Shown: piece after piece, positions 11,901-22,500 of the stretch | Layout: each line of letters opens with the position of its first letter | Numbering within the stretch: position 1 is the stretch's first letter | Assembly (NCBI RefSeq): GCF_022581195.2 | Contig: NC_061475.1 | Coordinates: forward strand, 5,766,001 to 5,830,000 | Reading direction: 5' to 3' | DNA: 64,000 bases | DNA from: Helicoverpa zea | Taxonomy: Eukaryota > Arthropoda > Insecta > Lepidoptera > Noctuidae | Program-made: the position numbers and the translations under genes | Notes under the pieces: generated by a model | What the model was told of the DNA's origin: nothing | The model's database searches: none | Seen by the model: the letters and a program-made list of their open reading frames with translations, nothing else

Positions 11901-14783
11901 GGTATTTTGATCGAAGCAGTTTCTAGCTTGTTTTATAGAAAACAGTCTTTATAATCCAGCAAAAAATAGTACCTATCCTATTACCCAGTCAAATCTATTT
12001 TTTCTATTATCGAAATTTATCGACATCCAGAAGTTTCAGTAAAATTCAGACATAGTTGCAGATAGAGCAACATTCTCTTTTACGTTTATGGGCAGGCAAA
12101 TAAGGCGTTTCTTTGATTTTCCAATATTTTCTAAACCTCAAACCATTCCCACTAACTTACAACATAGTTTTGCAAACAAAACATAAACAAAAGACCCTTA
12201 ATAACATTCAAGAACATACGTCACATCATTTAAAATTAACCGTCAAGTGTTTCTCAAACGTTGACGATATTTCACGCGCCAAGCTGACCGCAAGATGGCG
12301 ACGCAAAGATGGCTGACACGTCTTGACGTGACACGCATATATTGGATTTCTGTTGTCAGTCTGTCATTTATTGAATTATCTTGCGTTGAACGTTGCTCCG
12401 GCTTTGTTGTGCTTCGAAGGATATAATATTGGATATGAGTTGGTATCTAAAGGGATTTTCGGAGGGTTATATTGCCCGGTTTTTTCACGCCTTTGAATGC
12501 TCAGATTTATAGATTGATGCAAGCTTTTTGGATCTATTGAAATACTTTTTCTTCTTAACAAAAACCAGAGCATAAAAGGGATAGAAATGTAAACATTCAG
12601 GTGGCCTGTTAGTTTCACCGTTTTAAGTACTAGTCACTAAATAAGTTTAAAAATTCGACTGATAGAAGCACTCACATTTATGTCATCTACCTTACCTAAG
12701 GTTTTTTTCCAAACTGAGACTAGGTAAGTCGTACCTAAGGGCCAAAATTAAAAAAATATCCTGAAATTAGATTACCAATAGCCAGTCTTTGTAAATCTCA
12801 CAGTTGGTAAGTAGATGATGAAATATTCCCGCGATATAACACTGTCGTTGAAAATCTTCGGTCTTGGCCCAAAATTCCTCAGTAGGTACCACTTTTGACA
12901 AATATCCTTTTGACGTGGACTCCCCTTCGTTAGTTACAGCTATATTTCATTGGGGAACGCTGAAAAACAGTTTCTTGAATAGATTTGTTGTAAGGTATTT
13001 TTAGAACTGTGTCAAAAACATGTGGGAGGAAGAAACCTTCTGTTGAATGAATGCGTCGGATGTACAAGAAAGTTCTGAATCTTACATACGAGCAATTTTT
13101 TTTACAAAAAATGAGGTCCTTTTTGATAATAGTAGGATAATAGAACAAGCAGCGCTGGATTTCTTTTTTATTTAAAGTTTGACATTCAAAGGAAATAATA
13201 TCGCCCTCCAAACAGCCTAAACACTGTGCAGGTTTTCATACCATACTTTTATTCCGCAGTCGGATTGTCTGATATTCTGGCTGCTATCGACCGTGACGGC
13301 TGGCCTCCTGGCTGTATGCATCGTCGGAACTCAATACTTTGTGATTGAGGGAACCAATTTTGGTAAGCTCGACGCAAGCGCTCGAAAAGAGGAAGGTGTG
13401 TTTTGTTTTTGCTTTTTTTAATTATGTTTTTTTTTTAAGAGTTAAAAGGAAATTTTGCTGGTTGAAAAGAATGGGCTTTTTCAATTTGAAAATGGAATTT
13501 TGTCGTTTTTTTTTTCTTTTTGTGAATCCTTTTTTCTGTTGTCATAAATGCAAAAGCAAAATTGCCTTTTGGTCTTTTCTTATTTCAAAAGCTTGCGTAT
13601 ACTTTATCTTCTTTATAATGATAGAGATTACAGATTAGAGCATTTACACCTTTTTGGATTATGTCGCGCGTAGATTCCACCCGGCAAAAAAATCTGTCGC
13701 TTTGTTCCAGTTGGCATCATCGTTTGAACTGGGGCCCGATTCTCCTAAGTTAATAATGTCAAAATCGAATAGTAATCGAATCGCAATATGATCGCAATAG
13801 CAGTTTTAACCATATCGGGCATTCTGATACCAATAAAAGACCAGTCGTATTCGATTGACATTTGATTGGTGTGCGATTGGTCTGCTATTTTGGTGATTTT
13901 GGTCTATACGGTAGTTTGCTGTACAATCATTTTGCAATCGTAAATCATTTGCAGACAAAATGATTCATTATTGAATGACAGAAAAGGATAAAAACGTTTA
14001 TTTCAAAGAAAAAATAGCGGAATGCCACATACGCTTCAGTCGTAATCGAGTTGGATCGGATATCAGTCGAATCGAATCGAACGTGAATCGTATGTCGCTT
14101 AAGTAAAATTAGGAGAATCGGGGCCCTGGTTGTTGTCAACCGTTTATTATCAACCTCTTTACCAACCCGATAAGTAGGTACATACTTACATACTTAATAA
14201 TTTTAGCACTTCTTCTACTTCTACGCTAGACGCCTAAACCCCCTAGTAACAAAAAGAGGTTGTGACTTTAAACCCTGATCAACCACAGACTCTATGCTAC
14301 ATAGAGAGGGATTAGCGTGAAGAAACCTTGAACTGACTAACTTGTAAAATCGGTTCTCCATCGACACTTTTTCACATAATCATTATTTTAATTCAAAAGT
14401 GAGTTTGATTGGTTGGTTGCCTAAAACTGCTTGACCGATAGAGATAACATTTTGCGTATGTTTCCATCCGGAGGGCGTAATTCCCTAGGGTTGCGATTGA
14501 ATCGCAAACGACAACTATTTAAAAATGGAAAACAAACAGTTATGTTATGAATGAATCAGTTACTATCTTTCCAGGTATATCCCACCGGATTACAGAGACT
14601 GCCATGGACTTCTTCATGGCAATCGTCCTCTGCGGGTACTCTGTCACCGTCTACCTTCTCTGGAAGGACCATTACGTCATGTGGAATAGATGGAGACGAG
14701 CTAACGTCAACGTCAGACTGCTTCTGACGCCGGACTCGCATCCAGTACCATTTGTACCAAGAGCTAGGTATAATGTCGTTTAA
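5970..14783 (+). CDS. MARCH-type RING-CH E3 ubiquitin ligase, 5 exons, 413 aa
   Basis: Exons 5970-6700, 7347-7457, 10396-10483, 13260-13362 and 14575-14783 join in phase with GT-AG borders. The RING-CH (C4HC3) domain spans residues 234-278 across exons 1 and 2: CRIC, then SPCNC, NVHLSC with the ligand His259, and HCELC. MARCH ligases use it to pass ubiquitin from an E2 to membrane proteins in endosomes and the secretory pathway. Two membrane segments follow, about 314-336 (exon 4) and 354-374 (exon 5), with a short cytosolic tail ending in RARYNVV. This RING plus two-helix layout is that of the MARCH2/3 group. The N-terminal 230 residues are polar, low-complexity and family-specific. The start is the first in-frame ATG after a stop at 5961. 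Exon 2 is easily missed because its longest open frame there is the wrong one. The exact orthologue is uncertain, so I give no symbol. Confidence 0.93.
6735..6846 (+). repeat. Degenerate lepidopteran interspersed repeat (MARCH intron 1)
   Basis: Contains the typical phrases AGCTGAAGAGTTTGTTTGTT, GGGTGCACGAAGTAG and GCGGGTGAAACCGCTGACGG of a very common moth repeat. A second tail of the family lies at about 7256-7316 (CGGGTGAAATCACTGGCAGA followed by AGCTAG). Confidence 0.55.
7515..7768. mobile_element. 254-bp hairpin MITE with TTAA target duplication (piggyBac-like)
   Basis: The whole element folds back on itself: AGGCTCGAGCAGACCGGATG at the left matches the complement of the right end with few changes, and the centre (about 7590-7700) is a nearly perfect palindrome. 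It is flanked by TTAA at 7511-7514 and 7769-7772. TTAA duplication is the piggyBac signature; assignment to that superfamily is an inference. It sits in MARCH intron 2. Confidence 0.75.
8913..9041. mobile_element. 129-bp MITE with TTA duplication (PIF/Harbinger-like)
   Basis: Arms of about 38 bases (GGGCCAGGCCACAACAGTGC and on) are nearly perfect inverted copies, flanked by TTA at 8910-8912 and 9042-9044. A 3-bp TTA duplication with GGG-starting ends fits the PIF/Harbinger group. In MARCH intron 2. Confidence 0.75.
9098..9217. mobile_element. Hairpin MITE-like element next to the 129-bp MITE
   Basis: CTTACTTATAAACGTTGC at the left and a complementary TTTATAAGTAAG at the right bracket a strong hairpin centred at 9155 (AATCACTACTTAA pairs with TTAAGTAGTGATT). 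The exact ends are unclear. Confidence 0.45.
13731..14126. mobile_element. 396-bp MITE, copy 1 (GGGGCCCGATTCTCCTAA ends)
   Basis: The ends GGGGCCCGATTCTCCTAA and TTAGGAGAATCGGGGCCC are inverted copies. A second copy with the same ends and long internal identity lies at 15444-15823, so this is a dispersed family. No clear target duplication was read. It lies in MARCH intron 4, 450 bases before the last exon. Confidence 0.75.
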
Positions 14784-16576
14784 TTTCTTTATCGTCGTCT
14801 TATATTTAGCAAGTTTGTGTGATCAGTATTAAATATTATATGGGATGATTCTTAGTTTCAGGCTGTGGTTTTATTTATTTCATTCATTCATCATTATAAT
14901 CGGGCTATATTCTGTCATTCTCCTATCGTTTTCATACGCCGTGCACCCAGACAATAGTAGTCTAACGAACACAAAAAATATTTTTCTAGAGAATAAAGTG
15001 TTTAACCAAATAAATTCTTCAGCTCTTTATCTAATAATTTATGAAAGTTAACCTCCCTGTAATTGATTAATCCCTACATATTGGTTGGACCATATACCTA
15101 GTCCAGTTAAATAGATTCAAAAGAATGTGATTTTTGCAAAATAGACACCTAAAAGTAAAAAAATAAAATCGCCAAGTAAATAAACACACAAACACGACAA
15201 ACCCAAAGGTTTTTCAACAAAAGGCCTTGTTTACAAGTAGTTACAGCGATAGCAAACGCCTATGATTTGCAGCCAGTGCTCTTGGCAACCCGCCAGACCC
15301 AGATACCCTCGAAGGTGGCTGTTGAGTGGCTTTGTAAATTCACCCAATGAAAAGATTAGATAGAGGAATTTATGCAAAATCAGGTGTGTTTGCAAATTGG
15401 CGAGCTGCCATTGTGGATTAGCGCGGGTTATTTAGGAAGCTCTGGGGCCCAATTCTCCTAAGTTAATAATGTCAAAATCGAATAGAAATCGAATAGCAAT
15501 ATGATCGCAATAGCAGTTTTAACCATATCGGGCATTCTGCTACTAATAAAACTAATAAAAGACCAATCATATTCCAACGACATTCGATTGGTTTGCTATT
15601 GGTCTGCTATTTTGGTGATTTTGGTCTATGCGGTAGTTTGCTGTACAATCATTTTGCAATCGTAAATCATTTGCAGACAAAATGATATTCATTATTGAAT
15701 GACAGAAAAGGATAAAAACGTCACATACGCTTCAATCGTAATTGAGTCGGGATCGGATCTCAGTCGAATCGAGTCGAACGTGAATCATATGTCGCTTAAG
15801 TAAAATTAGGAGAATCGGGCCCCTGTTATTGTGTTCGGGATTATTGCAGCGTTGTCTCAGCAAAGGTTTTAATATCCTTGCTTATAAATAATATGGCAGT
15901 TTATTTGTTGCGCTTACAAGCTAACACTACTCGACTGATTTGGATGAATTTTAGATTCAGGGATAGATGAGTTAGGTGTTAAAGATTTCTCGTGACTGCT
16001 ATCGTACAGCCAGTGCTTATTACAAGCAATAGTAAGCTGTTAGAACTCATAAACTGCTCTAGGTAGCTCATGGCCGATTTTTGCTACCGATCCGAACAAA
16101 ACCGAGAACCCAATGAGCATGTCATGTATAATTCGACCTGCAGGAGGCTCTTTCTTGCTGAAACAATATTTTTGAATACAAAAAAATAACGACGACAAGA
16201 CTGTTAATAATTATTTAAAGTATCTAACAAGCCCTTGGAACTGCATGTTATTTTAATTTAGTTTTCCTTAAAACTAGAATGTCCTACATTGTCCTACGAA
16301 AATATCTTAATGATTTGAAAAGGAAAAATAGTAAAACGAAAGAATAAATAATTGTAAATGTTAAACCTGGACGCAGTTTTTTAGAAACTTACCAAATACC
16401 AACATCATATGAACGCACCCAAAAACAATTGCTCAATGGCGGGCCGCGTTTGTTGACTTTTATTTGTTGTTATAACGGAAAACGTAAATTTTATTTAAAA
16501 ATACTATTGCTATTATAAATATTTCGTATACAAACAGTGCCTGTGTAATTTTAACAAAGTTAAATAAGACTGAAAG
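14784..16576. other. MARCH 3' region and MARCH-Nup62 spacer
   Basis: A possible polyadenylation signal AATAAA lies at 15162-15167. Apart from the MITE at 15444 there is no other gene-like structure. The Nup62 promoter should lie just before 16577; a short GC-rich patch is at about 16436-16460. Confidence 0.5.
15444..15823. mobile_element. 380-bp MITE, copy 2
   Basis: Same family and orientation as the element at 13731, with small internal deletions (for example about 40 bases missing near 15720). In the MARCH-Nup62 spacer. Confidence 0.75.
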
Positions 16577-19500
16577 ATGAGTTTTAGCTTCGGTTCAGCT
16601 ACTACGACGGCTGGAAGTACTTTCGGCACTACCACCCCTTCTACAGGTAAATTCTTATTAATTTCTCTGTTATTTAGCTTTAAAATACAATTAAAACTGT
16701 TATTGTTAAACAAACACACACTTTACATGTCGTTTTTGGATAATTAAGTAAAACGCATTAACATTTTGACAAATTCTAACCTATACCTTTTCAATATTGC
16801 AAAACAGCATGAAATGCTACAATAAACGTTGTCATGTGAATACTATTGCTCTCTTAAGTATCATTCGCAAGTAAAATCACAGAGACAGGTTATATTCCTC
16901 CGTTTAAACAGCTCAAATAGCTACATTCTTATAAATAAATGTTAAGTAGAATTATTCAGCTAAAAATCCACAAAAGTTCAGCAATTAAAACCTCCTTTCA
17001 GGGTTTGCATTTGGTAGTGGAGAACCAGCTAAGCAAGGATTATTTGGAACTGGAAGCACAGGTAATATAATCACTTATATCGTAAAAGCAATAATATTGT
17101 AATGTTTTTTAATCCTTGATGACTCAATGAGCAAAGATAACATCTTTATACCTAAAATAAATACATTACTAACAATATGAGTCAGTCAACATTTAGTACT
17201 GGTTGAACAATGGAGAGTAAAACCTTTTTTTGTGTTACAGACAACAAGCCAGCGTTCAATTTCTCAAGTCCCTCCGGAGGAGGATTTGCATTTGGTGCAG
17301 CTAAAACTACTGCACCAACATCTTCTATATGTAAGTAGCACAAACCAATGTACACACATAAAGAGCAACATATGTTTTGTAAGAGAACACGATTTTGGGT
17401 TAAGCTCATCACTACATAGTATAAAACGGACGTAGTTATGCAGAAACGTTCCAACCCACTGTACGCGTAAATGCTTATATCTCAAATTAAACTTGAATTT
17501 GAGATATAAGCATTTATGCGTTTCAGTTGTATTCTTTTTTATTCTAACTAGTAAAGGTACTAGAGGTTTTATTGTTGAATTATATTAAGTTTAGATAACC
17601 ATATGCTAAATTTTAGGCTGTTCAATCACAATAACTCGATTTCGGGTGACTTGTGGGTTGGAACGTTTCTGCATAACTACGTCCAAACAAAGTCACTATT
17701 TCTGTCCCTATGTCCCTTTGTACGCTTCTAAATTGTAAATCTTCAAAACTATGCAACCGATTTTCATGCGGTTTTTTTAAATAGATAAAGTGATTAAAGA
17801 GGAAGGTTTATATGTATAATAACATACATTAAACAGTGGGGATATACAGTTATCCCATGCGAAGCCGGAGCGGGTTGCTAGTTGTACATAAACTGTCTTT
17901 GTTCTGTATGTATTAATTGTTAAGTGTGCAATAAAGAAGGAGGAGGTGTGCTGGCAGGAGCTGGATGCGAGCAGCTGAAAATCGATCTCAGTGGCGTGCA
18001 CTTGGAGAGGCCTATGTCCAGCAGTGGACTGCGATAGGCTAATGATGATGATGATGTGCAATAAAGAATAATAATAGAGGCTCCAAAACTACTGAACCAA
18101 TTTGAATTGTTCACTATTTAGAAGTAAGAGTATATTTTTAGTCAATGTATGCTAATTAACTTACTTCTAGGCCCTATTCATATCCCACGAATGGATGCAG
18201 GTGAAACCGTGTGAAACACCCATTGTCTGATGTGATTTATATAATATATAGTAATAGAGGCATTTATTTTGTTTTTTATTTTTATTTTAAAAAGTCGTGG
18301 TGGCCTAGTGGATAAAGGACCAATCTCTCAAGTATGAGGGCGCGGGTTCGATCCCAGGTCAGGCAAGTACCAATGCAACTTTTCTAAGTCTTTATGTACT
18401 TTCTAAGTATATCTTAGACACCATTGGCTGTGTTTCGGATGGCACGTTAAACTGTAGGTCCCGGCTGTCATTGAACATCCTTGACAGTCGTTACGGGTAG
18501 TCAGAAGCCAGTAAGTCTGACACCAGTCTAACCAAGGGGTATCGGGTTGCCCGGGTAACTGGGTTGAGGAGGTCAGATAGGCAGTCGCTTCTTGTAAAGC
18601 ACTGGTACTCAGCTGAATCCGGTTAGACTGGAAGCCGACCCCAACATGATTGGGAAAAAGGCTCGGAGGATGATGAGAGGCATTTATTTTGTATCATTAT
18701 CTGCCTTAACTTTTTCCCACTATGTTGGAGGGAATTTAAAAGCTAATCAATGTTAGGTTACATTATGTATTCTTATATTTGTTTTTCTTGTTTATCCAGT
18801 TTCCACACCAACAACAAGTGCTGCTCCAGCATTTGGTGCCAGCAAACCGGTGAGCTTCGGAGGGTTCACTTCACCACCTAACCAAACTGTTGGCAGCCCT
18901 GGCTTCGGTCTTCAGGTTTGTAGGTCAATTTACTCATAATAAAAATAAAAAAGCCTTTATTGTTGAAATCCGATACAGAACTGTTTACAATCTACCTAAC
19001 TACAAGTCTGCGATTATTCAACTCGTCTATGGCAAAGGCCTCCTCCAGAGTTTTTCATTTTGTTCTATTTTTAGTTGTACGACTCCATGTAGGGCCGGCT
19101 ATTCTTCTTAGGTCATCTTCCTAATAGTAATTTACTCATAGTGATGATTAACTTGCAATAATGAACTAAAATCACTCTCTTTGGGACAATACAGCTTTTG
19201 AAGCAGAAAGTGGTGAGTCTCTCAGTGGTGCCCTGGCTTTCAGTACCATTTCATTTCAGTACAATTCCGGTGGGACACTGTATATTTTTTATATGAAATA
19301 TTTAAATATATTATTTATTTATTTTGTTTTCTTTTTTTGTAATATGTATAATTACAAAAACATCCTTATTGTACAGTTACTCATTTTGTTTTGCAGTCTG
19401 GTGGCTCTCTGGTAGGAGGTAACACACAGCAGCCAGCGCCAGCTTTCGGTACACCAACCACTCAAGGTCAGTCATCTGAAACTAAAGATTTCTTTCTACT

Positions 19501-22500
19501 TTACAATACAAAATACAAAATCTTTATTTCTGAACTAAGTGCTTTACAGTAGTACATGTTTGGTGCCTTTAAAAGAGAGAACTTCAAAAGTAACTATGTC
19601 AGAAAATATCTGTGATTGTTTATGATTTGCCGTTTGAAAACACAATTGTAGGTTTAGCTTACCTTTGTACATTATGTTTCACAGTCCGAATACTGAAGTA
19701 ACACAGACATGATATTTGACGACGACGCTGGAACCAGAGTCATCTAGGGCACAGTAGTATGTTTCTGAGAAAATGAAGGAAATGCGTTACGCGTTATTAT
19801 TTGAAATCTATGAGCTTTTTATTAGGTATTATTTTTTAGTTATATGTACTTCATGTAAGTTTTAAATTTTATTCAATAGTTTTACAAAATGATCTTATTA
19901 TAGGGAAACTAAGTATCAAAATATTCATCCGCATCGCTGTCAGCTGGGATCGTGCCCAAAAGGCTGGCTGCATTGCCACGCTGGATGGCAATGCATATCC
20001 TTTGACCGAAGTATAGGCCAGCCCTTTGGTCACGAGTGGACTCCACTAATCGCTTACTAATTTCTCGAAAGAGTCTGTGGGCACTTGGGCCCCATGGTCC
20101 CACAGTTTTAAATAATAAAAATAACAAATTTTATCAGTATGAGTTATTTATTAAAACTAACATTCTAAGTTTTACAAAAAAAAAACACTTACATCACTAT
20201 GGCAGTTCACAAATTGATTTCTCAAGGAAAATAATACTAGGAAGCACTTAGATCAGTATGGCCTGAAAGAATTTTGATTTTTCCATGCAAGTGTGTAAAA
20301 AAACCATTTTTGCCAAAAATGTCACTTACATCACTCTGGTTCTAGCATCGTCATATTATTATGTAATGCAATGCCTTTCCCATGGTCAATGTCATTTACG
20401 ATTGAATTCCTTTAATAATGTTTGTCATGTGTTTAAACTACAGTACGATTACAATAACTTAATTTGTACTTTCAGCATCAACCGGTTTCGGCTCATCCCC
20501 CAGCACCGGTTTCGGTTTCGGCCAATCCCCACAGCCGTCCACCGGTTTTGGTACCCAACCAGCCACCACCGGTTTTGGCACACAACCAGCCACCACCGGT
20601 TTCGGTACACAACCAACTGGTACCGGGTTTGGTAGCACTCCTTCAACTGGTTTTGGTGCAGCACAACCTTCTACTGGGTTTGGTAGTCAACCTGCAACCA
20701 GTGGTTTTGGGTTTTCTACACCAGCTACTGGGTTTTCGGCTCCTCAGCCTAATGTAAGTATTTCTTATAAATATATTCTATGTACTATTACTATACTTAC
20801 CTACTAGTATATACTTTTAAAACAATCTGTGATTTTATTTGCTCTTTGTGCACTTCTGACACATTAAAAGTGATGTTAAGAAGAAATTCTCTCCATTTTG
20901 AAAAGTGTTAAGATCTACTAGTCACTATGTTGGAGGCAAAGAACAATGTCAGACGTCCATAGTAACTTAGGCTCAATAAAAATATTTCATGGACAGTGAA
21001 AATTCTTACCGTCTTACCACAAAAACTTTTTAACGTCAGTTTAAGACTTGTCTAAAAAAATGTCAAATTATGACGTTGACATATGGTTCATTTTGGAGCC
21101 ACATTTTTTTTAGACAAGTGTAAAACAGTGGTTAAAGTTTTTGTAGTAAGGCCATTACAGTTTTTTGTGTAGTTTAATGTCAGAAGCTTTTCTATGTTTT
21201 CCACTTTTGCATTGAACTTCTCAAAACCAAATTATTCCAAATTATTAAAACGAAAAACCTGAACTTGATAAACAAAATAATTACTTATTAAAATGATATT
21301 TTTTTTGGAAAAGTTCTAGATAACAATTAAATATTTTATAAGAAGTTAGTATTTTATATTTAAATTGTTGTAGTAAAGAACTTTGTGTCCGTGAGAATTT
21401 AGTTTTAAAAGTTGATTGGGTGGGCCGAAACCTGACATTGTTCTTTAGGGAAACTGACACTAGTACTTAATAGCTTAGAAAACCAAGCAGTTTATTTTGT
21501 GTTTTGACTATGGAAAAGACTACGTTAGTGTAGTTATTAGTTTTGTAATGCAAGCAAGACAATGTTATGAGATCCGGTTCCACCTGGTTCAAGATAGAGC
21601 TACTTCCCGCAAAGGGATAAAAAGTAGCCTGCTGTTATAAAAACCCACATTAATAATTTTATTTTTCTTTTCTCCTCAGCAACAACAGCAACAGGCAACA
21701 ACAACTGCAACAGCTCAGCCGACACAGTCGTTCCTCGGCGGAGGTACGACCAGTGGTTTCGGACAAAATGCTCTACGCTCCAAGCCTGGGTCCGCTTTCA
21801 GTTTCGGCGGGGGCACCACTACGGCACCTGCGTTGGGAGGCGCTAGCACTACTAGTAAGTTTTTATTCTCATTTATTTACATACTAGCTTCCGCCCGCGG
21901 CTTCGCCCACGTCATGTTCGGTTATATCGCATTTCCAAGAGAACTCTTCAAAAGTCCGGGATAAAAACTATCCTATGTTCTTTCTCAATGTCAACTCTAT
22001 CTCTGTACCAAATTTTATTAAAATCAGTTCAGTGGTTTAGACGTGAAAGCGTAACAGATAGACAGACAGAGTTACTTTATAATATTAGTAGGGATTTAGC
22101 AGTTTATGTACACTGTTGATAAGACGAGAAAAAAATAGAACAATCAACTACAAAAGCACTAAATTTCTCAGTTTGAACCAACTTCTAAAAACATTAAAAA
22201 GCCAAAAAAACTAATTTTAGATGCATTTGCCTAGAAGTCGGTGTCTAATGGATGTACCCAAGTTCATTTCGCCACCGATGGGATAAACGGGAGCGATCTT
22301 TTTGGGAAATAACATACTTATTCCCTATTTTTACCCAACTGTACCGAAGGCAAAGTTGTTATTTGCGATGGTTGCATCTAATTTTGGTATAATTTATCGT
22401 AGTTAAAGTAGTATTTGACAGGCAGTAAATTGAAGGCCCACGTTTTTGGTATATTTGGATTTTTCATATTTACTAGAAATTGGAAAAAAGGAGTTACTAA

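Noticed and set aside
12930..13211. 93-codon minus frame in MARCH intron 3
   Set aside because: Coding-like words appear on both strands but no family is recognised and no splice signals fit; perhaps a worn transposon, not supportable.
13345..13638. 97-codon T-rich frame after MARCH exon 4
   Set aside because: Phe-rich low-complexity translation of intron DNA; it starts within the exon in another frame.
18294..18370. Possible tRNA gene
   Set aside because: A and B boxes are present, but there is no closing acceptor stem, and the body and target duplication show a SINE.
20285..20757. Open frames of 70-116 codons on both strands over Nup62 exon 6
   Set aside because: Shadows of the 27-base repeat coding for FG units; only one frame agrees with exon phases.
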